Positions 8,152 to 16,707 of a stretch of DNA of 64,000 bases are shown one piece after another. Origin of the DNA: Flavobacterium litorale (GTDB taxonomy: Bacteria > Bacteroidota > Bacteroidia > Flavobacteriales > Flavobacteriaceae); contig NZ_CP080429.1 of NCBI RefSeq assembly GCF_019613795.1, forward strand, positions 1,083,501 through 1,147,500, read 5' to 3'. The notes beneath the pieces are model-generated. The model made no database searches and was not told where the DNA came from. It saw only the letters and a list, made by a program, of their open reading frames with translations. The position numbers and the translations under genes are program-made. The first letter of the stretch is position 1. The number at the start of each line of letters is the position of its first letter.

Positions 8152-9996
8152 TTAAATTTCTAAAAGTAATTTTTCAAATTCCGTATCGTCTTTAATCTCC
8201 ATTTTCTTTTTAATACGATACTTCTTCGTTATCGTACTTTCGTGCGATATTTGAAGTAGTGAAGCAATTTCCTTATTGGTAAGATTTAATTTTAGTAGCG
8301 AACAGAATTCAACATCATTTTTGGTAAGTTTCGGAAATTTATCACTCAAGGTTTTCTCAAATTCTGGGTGCAAACTATTAAATCGTGTTTCAAACTGTTT
8401 CCAGTAATCTTTCTGCTTTAATAGTTGTTGTAACTCTTTTTTAAGCTCAGACGTTGTTATATTCTCCGTCTTACATTTGTCAAGAATTGTTTTTATGCTA
8501 TCCTGATAATTAGCCATTTGTAATGTTGCAGCAGTAAGTTCTCGTTGCTTTTCGTTTATTATTTCTTTCTGTGCGTTGGTAAACTCTTGCTCGTATTTAT
8601 GCTGCTGCTTTATCAACTCATTTTCGGTTTCAACACTTTTTAATTGTTCTTTCTGCAGCTTTGTTTTAAGCCAGTAGCTTCTTAAAAAAGCCAAAATCAT
8701 TATTATAGCTCCTATACTTACAAAAAAGTATAATAGCATTATGGTTCTGTTATTTTCGAAATCCCGCTCTAATGCTTCGTTTTTAGTTTCTAATGCTATA
8801 TTTTTCTCACGCTGTAGTTCGGTCTGGAATTTGGCTTGTATTTCTTTAACAGCAGCCTCTGTAGTAATATCGGAAATAGAATCTTTTATGGCAATCGTAT
8901 TTCTATACTCTGTAAAAGCTTTTTGTGTATTACCTGTTTGGCTGTAGGTATCGGCTATTGCCTCTACATACACCATCCTGTCCTGAATGTTAGCGTATAC
9001 TGTTTCTCTGTAAGGCTCTGCACGTGCTATTACCTTAAGTGCTTTACTGTATTGCTTTTCTTCATTAAGTACATTAATGTATTCGCCCCCAATTCTCAAA
9101 ATCCGTGTCGATTTGCTCTCAATAAGTTTATCGAATGCTTTTTGATAGGCTTGTATCGATTTTTCGTTATTTCCCTCTTTATACTCAATCATGGCTAGTT
9201 TGCTGTAAGCAATACCTATTAACCCCATGTCTCCAAATTTTTCCAGTCCTGGAATGGCTTTTTGTATTGCTTCTTTAGCTTCGCTGTATCGCTTTAGCCG
9301 TATATAGGCTTCGGAGAGGTTTACATAAGTCAGGTAATAGTTTTTATCCATACCTGCTTCCTTAAAGCCTTTAATGGTTTCCTTATACAAATCGGCAGCA
9401 AACTCATAATTTTCCATTGCCAAATAAGTATTGGCAAGTTTTTGTTTAATGGCAACTAGGTTTGATGGGCTATCTTCTGTTTTTAATGCCTCGATACCTT
9501 TTAATAAATAGTTTACCGATTTATCATACTCCAACCTATAGTTGTAGTTGGAAGCCATTTCGCCATACACTTTTGCTAACGAAACTTTATCGTTTAGCTT
9601 TTTACTAAGTTCAAGCGCTTCTTTTAGGTGGTATAACGATTTATTGTACTCTCCCTTATGCCTGTAACCAATGCATAAGTTCATTAAACTACGCATGCGG
9701 TTTTTGGGATACTTTTCCAGATAGGGCAATGATTTTTTAACGTAGTATATACAAGAATCGGATTTCCCCGTCATCCCATAGTACATCCCGTATAGATTAT
9801 AGGTATTGCCCCAAATGGTATCGTGTGGAATGTTTTTTTGTGCGAGTGTTTGCTTTACAATTGCAAGTGCACTACTAGGCGAGGTGTATATAATTTTGCG
9901 TGCGTCTCTCTCTGCAACTTCAAAATCGTAATCTTGTTTTTGAGAAAAACCACTAACAGTGGTGAGTAATAGTAGGGGGAGGAGTAGTTTAACCAT
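8152..9996 (-). CDS. TPR, single-membrane-span, LuxR-type HTH regulator
   Basis: A 614-residue protein. Seen: signal sequence (residues 1-18), a run of tetratricopeptide repeats (about 30-375), one membrane helix (about 420-442), a charged coiled coil (about 445-545), and a C-terminal LuxR/GerE-like helix-turn-helix (LTKNDVEFCSLL, LTNKEIASLLQISHESTITKKY). The order implies a periplasmic TPR sensor joined through the membrane to a cytoplasmic DNA-binding domain, an architecture common in Bacteroidota. Its target is unknown. The nearest candidates are the T9SS gene downstream and the tandem sites at 8029-8101. A minus-strand TATTTTTG box at 10043-10050 may be its promoter. Confidence 0.85.
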   Translation of the reverse strand: MVKLLLPLLLLTTVSGFSQKQDYDFEVAERDARKIIYTSPSSALAIVKQTLAQKNIPHDTIWGNTYNLYGMYYGMTGKSDSCIYYVKKSLPYLEKYPKNRMRSLMNLCIGYRHKGEYNKSLYHLKEALELSKKLNDKVSLAKVYGEMASNYNYRLEYDKSVNYLLKGIEALKTEDSPSNLVAIKQKLANTYLAMENYEFAADLYKETIKGFKEAGMDKNYYLTYVNLSEAYIRLKRYSEAKEAIQKAIPGLEKFGDMGLIGIAYSKLAMIEYKEGNNEKSIQAYQKAFDKLIESKSTRILRIGGEYINVLNEEKQYSKALKVIARAEPYRETVYANIQDRMVYVEAIADTYSQTGNTQKAFTEYRNTIAIKDSISDITTEAAVKEIQAKFQTELQREKNIALETKNEALERDFENNRTIMLLYFFVSIGAIIMILAFLRSYWLKTKLQKEQLKSVETENELIKQQHKYEQEFTNAQKEIINEKQRELTAATLQMANYQDSIKTILDKCKTENITTSELKKELQQLLKQKDYWKQFETRFNSLHPEFEKTLSDKFPKLTKNDVEFCSLLKLNLTNKEIASLLQISHESTITKKYRIKKKMEIKDDTEFEKLLLEI

Positions 9997-10085
9997 AGCA
10001 AAGTAAAATCTATTTTATAAACCATGTAGTATAGCAATTTAGCAAAAATATGAACGAAAAAGGTAAAACGTGCCAACAATATGGA

Positions 10086-10556
10086 TTAATTGTTGGTTAA
10101 CGCTGCTATTTTATCATATATGAGCTGATTTTCGAAACCCTTTCGCATCAAAAAGTCATGCAGTTTTTTCTTCTTCTTCAAGAGATTACTCTCTCTAATA
10201 GAGTTCCATTGCTTTTCGGCAAGGTCGTTAAAAGCAGTGAGGTATTCATCATCATCAATTTCCTGTAATGCTGCCTTAATGTTGTAGGCAGATATGTGCC
10301 TTGCCTTTAACTCTCTAACAATACGTATTTTCCCCCAGTGTTTTATCCGAAACCTACCACGTGCAAAACTGCGTGCAAAACGTTCTTCATTTAGGTAATT
10401 ATTTGTAATTAAATGCCCTATAATAACATCAATAGCTTCGGGTATCATGTTTAAGCTTCTTAGCTTTTGCATCACTTCCTCATGGCAACGCTCTTGGTAG
10501 GCACAGTATTGTTCTAGTTTTTTTTGTGCTTCGGCTACGGTGTATGATTTGTACAA
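10086..10556 (-). CDS. recX: Regulatory protein RecX
   Basis: A 156-residue RecX, which binds RecA filaments and limits recombinase activity. The three-helix repeats are visible: YTVAEAQKKLEQYCAYQERC, a second with RSFARGRFRIKHWGKIRI, and a C-terminal LMRKGF repeat. Length is normal. No ATG lies in frame upstream near this position; TTG at 10554-10556, with AGGA five bases before it, is the best start. It is on the minus strand after a possible 80-codon ORF. recX away from recA is usual in this group. Confidence 0.88.
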   Translation of the reverse strand: MYKSYTVAEAQKKLEQYCAYQERCHEEVMQKLRSLNMIPEAIDVIIGHLITNNYLNEERFARSFARGRFRIKHWGKIRIVRELKARHISAYNIKAALQEIDDDEYLTAFNDLAEKQWNSIRESNLLKKKKKLHDFLMRKGFENQLIYDKIAALTNN

Positions 10557-10616
10557 TAGTCCTGTTTTTGGATTAACGTTATTATAAAATACTATAAAGG
10601 TAGGTTTAGTTTTTTA

Positions 10617-10859
10617 TTAAGTTATATAAAAATACGTTGTAATTGGTAAGTTCTTGTTATAGTAATTAACATAGTTCCCTAGCTTCATCTTGGTGTGCGC
10701 ATCATTAAAGCCATCTTTGTACGATACGGGTTTGTCATCATACAACGGAACAATATTGTTTCCTGCAATTTCTTTAATATAATTAAGATTCCATTTTTTA
10801 CAGGCAGCCCATTTATTGTACTTGTTTAGTGTCAACATTAAAATAGGTACTAATAACAA
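10617..10859 (-). CDS. Possible small hypothetical protein or gene fragment
   Basis: An 80-codon frame starting at TTG 10859 (or ATG at 10838), between a strong terminator and recX. It has a hydrophobic N-terminus and then a polar part with protein-like composition (YDDKPVSYKDGFNDAH). No family was recognised. It may be a short membrane-anchored protein, the tail of a lost gene, or a chance frame. Weak support. Confidence 0.3.
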   Translation of the reverse strand: MLLVPILMLTLNKYNKWAACKKWNLNYIKEIAGNNIVPLYDDKPVSYKDGFNDAHTKMKLGNYVNYYNKNLPITTYFYIT

Positions 10860-10863
10860 AAAT

Positions 10864-10893
10864 AAAAAAGCAGCCCATATGGGCTGCTTTTTT
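10864..10893. terminator. Bidirectional terminator
   Basis: GCAGCCCATATGGGCTGC (10870-10887) is a perfect palindrome flanked by six A and six T. It sits 18 nt after the stop of the OmpA/PorE-like gene on minus. Confidence 0.92.
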
Positions 10894-10911
10894 AACAGTA
10901 TTACAAAAAAA

Positions 10912-12783
10912 TTATTGTACTATAATAAATTCGGTACGGCGGTTAACGGCGTGTTGCTCTTCAGTGCAATCATCACCACAATCTATTTTTAACTCACTTT
11001 CGCCATAGCCTTTGCCTGATATACGGTCTTTGCTAATCCCTCTGGATATTACATATTGTACTGTAGCTTTTGCACGTTGGTTGGATAGATTCATGTTATA
11101 TACATCACTACCACGATTATCGGTATGTGCTTTTACCATAATTACCATGTTAGGGTCTCCTTTCATGGCTTCAACAAGTTTGTCTAGCTCAAAAGCAGCC
11201 TCAGGCGTCATGTTACTTTTATTGTACTCAAAATAAATATCGCTTAATGCCACTTTACCGTCTACAATAAGACTACCAATTGGTTTTAGGTTCGCTACAA
11301 TATCCACTTTTGGGTTACGTGTTTTCTCAATACGTAGCATACTAGCTTCGTACCCTACTGCCGATGCCATTAAGGAATATGTTCTTTCACAATCTACATT
11401 ATATACGAGTTTACCATTTTTATCTGTAGTACGCGTTTCGATAACATTTTGCTTATCATCTAGTATTGCCACTTTAGCCAATGCTAATGGGTTGCCAGTA
11501 TTGGCATCTTTTACCTGTACCACAGCCTCTACGCCACATACTGGGATTGCCATGTACATATTATCTTTTCCTTTACGATTGCTTGAGAAGAAACCGATAT
11601 ATCTCTCGTTATTGTAACTAAACGAAAAATCGTCTTGTGGTGAGTTTACAGGTGCGCCCACATTAGTAGTTTCGCCACCGTTGGCAAGATCTATCATAAA
11701 AATATCGAGCCCTCCAAAGCCTTTATGCCCGTCCGATGAGAAGTAGAGTTTATCATCATCAGTAATGTACGGGAATGTTTCTTTACCCTCTGTATTTACC
11801 TGTTTGCCTAAGTTTTCAGGTTCGCCAAAGCTATTAAAGCCTTTTACGGCTACTTTCCAAATATCGGTATTACCTATAGAGCCTTTTCGGTTAGAGGTAA
11901 AGTACAATGTTTTACCATCTCTGCTAATAGCTGGGTTACCTGTACTCCAGCTATTGCTGTTAAACGTTACAGGCTTAACGTTGCCCCATTTGCCATCTAT
12001 TTTTTTAGCAACAAATAAATAAATAAGCCCTGTACGTTGTTTTGCCGAACTCTCTTTATCAAATTCGCCCTTCATAAAACTTTCACTAGCAAAATACATA
12101 GTATTACCGTCGGCAGTAACTGCTACTGGGCCATCGTGCCATTTGGTGTTAATATCACTTAGCTCTTCAGGCTCACTTATTTTACCCGTTTTATCATCAT
12201 AGGTTGCGGTATAAATATCTAGATAGGGCTCTTCGTTACGTCCGTATTTTCTGCGTGCGGTGTTACGTGCACTGGTAAAATAGAGTATACCATCGTTGGC
12301 TAGTACTGCTCCAAAATCAGCACTTTTTTTATCGTTAATATCCAATAACTTCTCATCAAACAGTTTTGTTTGGTTTCTTAATTTTGGTAGGTAATTAGGG
12401 TCTTTATTAAAAATAATAGCCCGTTGGTCTTTTGGTGCTTTTTTGGCAAATTTTTGCATTTGCTTGTTGGCTTCCTCATAGTTGCCTTCTGCCTTTAGCA
12501 TTTGTGCATAACGGTAGTAGGTTTCGGCATCTTGTTCGGTTTCTGTTGCTTTGGCATACCATTTTGCTGCCTCGGTAGTATTAAAAATATTGTAATAACT
12601 ATCGGCAAGTTGCTTATACACATAAGGGTCTTTACCTTTTTTGGTAAGTTTTAGGTAGGCTTCGGCGGCGTCTACATACTCAAACCTACCAAAAAGCTCA
12701 TCGGCAGCTTTAGTATCTTTATTTTGTGCATTAATCGTTATAACGGTTAATAGCAGGCTTAGTGTAAAACACAATTTTTTCAT
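10912..12783 (-). CDS. PorE-like TPR / beta-propeller / OmpA protein
   Basis: A 623-residue envelope protein. Seen in order: signal peptide (1-19, INA-Q), TPR repeats (about 20-115), a PD40/WD40-like beta-propeller (about 150-415, with repeated YFTSNR and YFSSDG blades), a carboxypeptidase-regulatory-like beta-sandwich (about 425-500), and an OmpA-type peptidoglycan-binding domain (about 510-623, with HTDNRGSD and NLSNQRA). This is the domain order of T9SS component PorE. The OmpA domain should anchor it to peptidoglycan. It lies 25 bp downstream of a PorP/SprF gene in one operon. It may be the genome's PorE or one of several paralogues serving a particular PorP/SprF. No lipobox cysteine is present. 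Confidence 0.88.
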   Translation of the reverse strand: MKKLCFTLSLLLTVITINAQNKDTKAADELFGRFEYVDAAEAYLKLTKKGKDPYVYKQLADSYYNIFNTTEAAKWYAKATETEQDAETYYRYAQMLKAEGNYEEANKQMQKFAKKAPKDQRAIIFNKDPNYLPKLRNQTKLFDEKLLDINDKKSADFGAVLANDGILYFTSARNTARRKYGRNEEPYLDIYTATYDDKTGKISEPEELSDINTKWHDGPVAVTADGNTMYFASESFMKGEFDKESSAKQRTGLIYLFVAKKIDGKWGNVKPVTFNSNSWSTGNPAISRDGKTLYFTSNRKGSIGNTDIWKVAVKGFNSFGEPENLGKQVNTEGKETFPYITDDDKLYFSSDGHKGFGGLDIFMIDLANGGETTNVGAPVNSPQDDFSFSYNNERYIGFFSSNRKGKDNMYMAIPVCGVEAVVQVKDANTGNPLALAKVAILDDKQNVIETRTTDKNGKLVYNVDCERTYSLMASAVGYEASMLRIEKTRNPKVDIVANLKPIGSLIVDGKVALSDIYFEYNKSNMTPEAAFELDKLVEAMKGDPNMVIMVKAHTDNRGSDVYNMNLSNQRAKATVQYVISRGISKDRISGKGYGESELKIDCGDDCTEEQHAVNRRTEFIIVQ

Positions 12784-12808
12784 GTTGCTGTTTTTATATA
12801 CGATTGAT

Positions 12809-13744
12809 TTAGAAATAACGCGGTGAACGGGATACTTTTTTAGGGAAGTTTACATCAAATAGCAGCATAATCTCATGCGAAGATGGCGTAGTAACATCCA
12901 AATCCGATATAATATGATCATAAGCATATCCAATACGTAAATTCGGAGTAATAGCATAATTCACCATCCCCCCAAAACTATCATCCAGTCGGTAAGTAGC
13001 CCCAATCTCAAACTTCTCAAAGAACAAGAAGTTCAACGAACCATCAATCGAAGGCGCCACATCAAAAGACGACTTCAACATAAACGAAGGCTTCATCTTG
13101 GTATTAGGAGAAAGCTGGAATACATACCCCCCCGTTAAGAAGTAGTGCTGGGTTTCCGAACCAAACTCATAGGCCGTACCATTATCCGTTACATCAAGGT
13201 GTTTGGCCTCAAGCATGTTCGGAACCGATAAAGCTACATAGTAATTATCCGTGTAGTAAAAGAACCCTGCCCCAACATTAAAATACGTTTCGTTTACGTT
13301 CTCGCTAAAAGCAGGATCATCCGGTGCAGGTACAAAACCATTACCAATTTCACTAAAGAGCCCCACATCGTGGAAGGTAGCCCCTGCCTTTACCCCAAAA
13401 GCCAAGCGGTGTTCACCCCCTAGTTTTAGCGTATACGAAAAGTCAGCATAAACATTAGTTTCCTGAACCGGACCAATCTCATCAACAATAGCCGATAGAC
13501 CCAGTCCTACATTTTTACCCACAGGTGTGTGGCCCGAGAAAGTACCCGTATTAGGAGCACCATCTACATCCACCCACTGGGCACGATATAAAAGTCCGAA
13601 GGCAAGATTTTCTTTAGAACCCGCATAGGCTGGGTTAATCACGTTCATGTTGTACATGTACTGTGTGTAGTGCGGGTCTTGCTGCGCCGTGGCTTCGCCT
13701 ATGCCCCAAAGGGCTACTAAGGCGGCTAAGTAAATTTTTTTCAT
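12809..13744 (-). CDS. PorP/SprF-family type IX secretion outer-membrane protein
   Basis: A 311-residue beta-barrel with signal peptide (1-20, ATA-Q) and the family hallmark right after it (QDPHYTQYMYNMNVINPAYAG). SprF-type members help T9SS cargo with type B sorting domains, such as SprB-like adhesins, to be secreted or held at the surface. The codons are biased toward C-ending forms (TTC, AAC), unlike many neighbours, which suggests high expression. It is the first gene of a pair with the PorE-like gene. The large adhesin gene that often precedes such pairs is absent; bioB lies there instead. Confidence 0.92.
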   Translation of the reverse strand: MKKIYLAALVALWGIGEATAQQDPHYTQYMYNMNVINPAYAGSKENLAFGLLYRAQWVDVDGAPNTGTFSGHTPVGKNVGLGLSAIVDEIGPVQETNVYADFSYTLKLGGEHRLAFGVKAGATFHDVGLFSEIGNGFVPAPDDPAFSENVNETYFNVGAGFFYYTDNYYVALSVPNMLEAKHLDVTDNGTAYEFGSETQHYFLTGGYVFQLSPNTKMKPSFMLKSSFDVAPSIDGSLNFLFFEKFEIGATYRLDDSFGGMVNYAITPNLRIGYAYDHIISDLDVTTPSSHEIMLLFDVNFPKKVSRSPRYF

Positions 13745-13923
13745 GTGTGTATAACGTTTATGTTGAGGGCAAACGGATATGCACTTAGCAACTAATTTGG
13801 TAAGATGCTAGGTTTTGCAATGGCTAAAGATAATTATTTTTGTACTATTCAGTATATTCTGTTTAAAGTTTTCATAAAATTCACTTAATATGTGATAATT
13901 TAATAATGTATAGGCGCAAAAAA

Positions 13924-13954
13924 GCCTCTTACTACTAGTAGTAAGAGGCTTTTT
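13924..13954. terminator. Terminator of bioB
   Basis: A 26-nt perfect palindrome, GCCTCTTACTAC and its complement, with A-run and T-run on its sides, lies 17 nt beyond the bioB stop. It could also stop readthrough on plus. Confidence 0.93.
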
Positions 13955-13970
13955 ATATTGTGAACTCTGT

Positions 13971-15053
13971 TTATACTTTTTTGCCCGAAGCTTCGAGGTT
14001 ACGCTCAATAGTGTGTACTGGTCGTGTCCATCGTGGTTTTTCGCCTAACGATTGGTATTCAGAATCCGCAGCTTCTACCGTTTTGGGTTGCGAAACTTTG
14101 GTAAATGGTTTTTGCGGTATCATACCTAGTGTTTCAAACATCTTCATGTCCTCATTCACGTCAGGGTTGGGTGTTGTTAGCAACTTATCTCCAGCAAATA
14201 TGGAGTTAGCCCCCGCAAAAAAGCACATTGCCTGCCCTTCGCGTGTCATTTGCGTTCTTCCTGCCGATAGGCGTACTTGTGTTTCGGGCATTACAATACG
14301 TGTAGTAGCTACCATGCGTATCATGTCCCAAATTTCAACAGGTTTTTCTTCCTCCATGGGTGTACCCTCTACCGCTACTAACGCATTAATAGGTACCGAT
14401 TCGGGCTGTGGGTTTAACGATGCTAAGGCAACAAGCATTCCTACCCTGTCCTCGGTACTTTCGCCCATACCTATAATACCACCACTACATACGGTAACGT
14501 TTGTTTTACGTACATTATCTATAGTTGCTAGGCGATCCTCATAACCTCGTGTAGAAATTACTTCCTTATAATATTCTTCCGATGTATCTAAATTATGATT
14601 ATAGGCGTACAAACCAGCTTCGGCAAGGCGTTTTGCTTGGTTTTCGGTAATCATACCTAATGTACAACATACCTCCATATCTAGTTTGTTAATGGTACGT
14701 ACCATCTCTAACACTTGGTCAAACTCTGGTCCGTCCTTAACATTTCGCCATGCAGCACCCATACAAACACGCGATGAGCCTCCTGATTTGGCACGTAATG
14801 CTTGCGCTTTTACCTGCTGTACCGTCATGAGGTCGTTGCCCTCAATATCGGTATGGTAACGGGCTGCTTGCGGACAATACCCACAATCTTCGGGGCAACC
14901 TCCTGTTTTTATAGATAGTAGTGTAGATACTTGTACTACATTAGGGTCATGGTGTTGCCTGTGTATTGTTGCTGCTTCGTATAGCAGCTCCATTAATGGT
15001 TTGTTGTATAGGGCTATAATCTCCTCCTTAGTCCAATCGTGCCTCTTAGTCAT
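13971..15053 (-). CDS. bioB: Biotin synthase
   Basis: A radical-SAM enzyme that inserts sulfur into dethiobiotin, the last step of biotin synthesis. The SAM-cluster motif CPEDCGYC (C-x3-C-x2-C) is intact, and the YNHNLDTS and GGIIGMGES blocks are typical. The frame could start at 15065, but a minus-strand TACTTTTG box at 15078-15085 would leave almost no leader, so the ATG at 15053 (MTKRHDW) is preferred, giving 360 residues. It appears monocistronic with its own terminator; other bio genes are not nearby. The product supplies biotin for carboxylases such as the operon at 27969-31444. Confidence 0.95.
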   Translation of the reverse strand: MTKRHDWTKEEIIALYNKPLMELLYEAATIHRQHHDPNVVQVSTLLSIKTGGCPEDCGYCPQAARYHTDIEGNDLMTVQQVKAQALRAKSGGSSRVCMGAAWRNVKDGPEFDQVLEMVRTINKLDMEVCCTLGMITENQAKRLAEAGLYAYNHNLDTSEEYYKEVISTRGYEDRLATIDNVRKTNVTVCSGGIIGMGESTEDRVGMLVALASLNPQPESVPINALVAVEGTPMEEEKPVEIWDMIRMVATTRIVMPETQVRLSAGRTQMTREGQAMCFFAGANSIFAGDKLLTTPNPDVNEDMKMFETLGMIPQKPFTKVSQPKTVEAADSEYQSLGEKPRWTRPVHTIERNLEASGKKV

Positions 15054-15077
15054 TTGGTAATGCATTTATTATTGCCC

Positions 15078-15085
15078 CAAAAGTA
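15078..15085 (-). promoter_or_regulatory. Candidate -7 box of bioB
   Basis: TACTTTTG on the minus strand, exact TAnnTTTG, 24 nt before the preferred ATG. It is used here to choose the start codon. Confidence 0.55.
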
Positions 15086-15384
15086 ACAATTTCCGTTAAT
15101 GTACCGAAGTGCTTATAAAATTAATACGGATTATGCGCGATGTCGTCCACCTCATTACTTGTTGCTACTTTTTTTTCTACGATTGCATTAGTATGCATAA
15201 TACAATTACCGATGCTGCTAAACCTTATACAAACAACACTTTTAATGCTCCAAAACTGCTGAATTGTTGTCTTTTCGGGCTTAAAAGGCTCCGTTTTTCT
15301 TATAAAGTCAACTATTACATAGAATGTAAATTATGTAACAATAAAATTTTAATGGGTGTTTAGATTTAAAATTAGCATTTTGAG
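15086..15384. other. Intergenic region upstream of bioB
   Basis: About 300 bases without a supported gene. It has an inverted repeat TTACATA/TATGTAA (15315-15321 and 15332-15338), possibly a regulator site. An 84-codon plus-strand frame inside it is judged to be chance. Confidence 0.6.
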
Positions 15385-16707
15385 TTAATCAATACGTTTG
15401 CCCTCGTCGTCGTATAGTATTATCCAGTCGTTATGAAAAAAGTAATCCCACTCCGCTGCTGCCAAATCAGTATCTTCATCTATTAACTTTTTTAGTGGCG
15501 CACCGTTTATGCTTACACGGGTGTCTGCATAAACCGCTACGTTTAGCCCTGTGGCTGCAAATTCTTTTTTAATGCGCTGTGCTGTTTGCCATATCATATC
15601 GGGTTTGGTGCGCATGGAGGCTATTTGTTTGGGCGTAGCTTTATCGCGCATGTGGTACGGTATTATTTGGTTGTTGGCTTTGTTTACTACTTTAAAGTAG
15701 GTGTAACCGCCACGACTACGCAACATCATTCGCCAACTAAGCCGATGTCCTTCCTCAGTCCATAAAACATCGCCTTTAATAAAGTGATGTCTAATGGGCA
15801 ATAGTAGTTGTATAATTATGTAAGGGATAAAAAAGTAAAGTAATGTGCTTCGTTTTTCTGTAGTTGTACCGTAATCGGTTACCTGTGGTTTATTTTTAAA
15901 GAATAACCGTCTCATACGCTCTGGCGGATAGAAAAATACTACAAAGGTTAGCGCAAAGAAGGGAAAGATACCTATCTCTAACGTTATGGAATTGAATAAA
16001 TGGAATATTAATGAGGCTACTAATGCTATAGTACGCGTTCGTTTATAGAGTAGTAGGGGTATAATAAGCATATCAAAAGCAATACCGGCATAGGCTATAA
16101 ACAAGTAAAACCACTCTTGCATAGCAAAGTCATGAAAAGCACCGCTTGTACTCCTGTTAAGCAGGTTGCGTGTAAAGGTACCATCGAGCCAATCGGGATA
16201 AAATTTAGCTACGGTGGCATAAAAGTACACTATTGCTACCTGCGCTACCATTACTAACGAACACCATGCGGGCATGGTAAGTTTTTTAATGCTTGGGTTT
16301 TGTTTTGCATCTATAGCGGCATAACGATTGGCAGGTAGCAAAAACATTACAAGGCATATTAACACCAACAGGTAATAATGGTTGTTGTACGATGTTTTTT
16401 GCATAAAATACACGCCACTCCACATAATAGTAAACAGCCCCATGCTCCAGCGGTATTTGTAGCCCAGCATTACCATAATGCCCATAATGCCCATAACAGC
16501 AAAATAAAAATACATACCATAGCCAGGTAAGGGCTGTAGCCAGTCCATACCAATATGCGAGTAGGTAAATTGTACATCTATAAAGTTTGCTTTAACCCAG
16601 CCTGTAAGGATGGCACCCCATGTTTCGCAGGCTAACAGAAATCCGAAAAATATCCTGAAGATTATAAGTGGAGCATTGTCAATTTCTTTATAGAGGTAAT
16701 TTTTCAT
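15385..16707 (-). CDS. Vitamin-K-dependent gamma-carboxylase-like membrane protein (HTTM)
   Basis: A 440-residue membrane protein with about eight helices in residues 10-310 and a soluble C-terminal domain. Blocks match the human gamma-glutamyl carboxylase as I recall it: KTSYNNHYYL (about 104-113) against KTSWNNHSYL; VAKFYPDWLDG (about 166-176) against VKKLDADWVEG, which puts K168 at the catalytic Lys218; HRLSWRMML against GYSWDMM; and KPDMIWQTA and VYADTRVSING against HADMLKQYA and IYFDIWVSIN. Known function: hydroquinone epoxidation driving glutamate carboxylation. Bacterial substrates are unclear. It overlaps ribF by 20 bp, so the two are translationally linked in one operon. Confidence 0.85.
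   Translation of the reverse strand: MKNYLYKEIDNAPLIIFRIFFGFLLACETWGAILTGWVKANFIDVQFTYSHIGMDWLQPLPGYGMYFYFAVMGIMGIMVMLGYKYRWSMGLFTIMWSGVYFMQKTSYNNHYYLLVLICLVMFLLPANRYAAIDAKQNPSIKKLTMPAWCSLVMVAQVAIVYFYATVAKFYPDWLDGTFTRNLLNRSTSGAFHDFAMQEWFYLFIAYAGIAFDMLIIPLLLYKRTRTIALVASLIFHLFNSITLEIGIFPFFALTFVVFFYPPERMRRLFFKNKPQVTDYGTTTEKRSTLLYFFIPYIIIQLLLPIRHHFIKGDVLWTEEGHRLSWRMMLRSRGGYTYFKVVNKANNQIIPYHMRDKATPKQIASMRTKPDMIWQTAQRIKKEFAATGLNVAVYADTRVSINGAPLKKLIDEDTDLAAAEWDYFFHNDWIILYDDEGKRID

Noticed and set aside
10912-13744. Genes 10912-13744 as a gliding adhesin locus
   Set aside because: No large SprB-like adhesin gene is present; only the PorP/SprF and PorE-like parts are seen.
13808-14008. 66-codon minus-strand frame across the bioB terminator
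   Set aside because: It includes the terminator hairpin and AT-rich spacer, and overlaps the bioB end in another frame.
15109-15363. 84-codon plus-strand frame between bioB and the gamma-carboxylase-like gene
   Set aside because: Composition is odd (many Cys, Tyr and Phe), there is no start signal or recognisable family, and it covers the bioB promoter side. Judged a chance frame.
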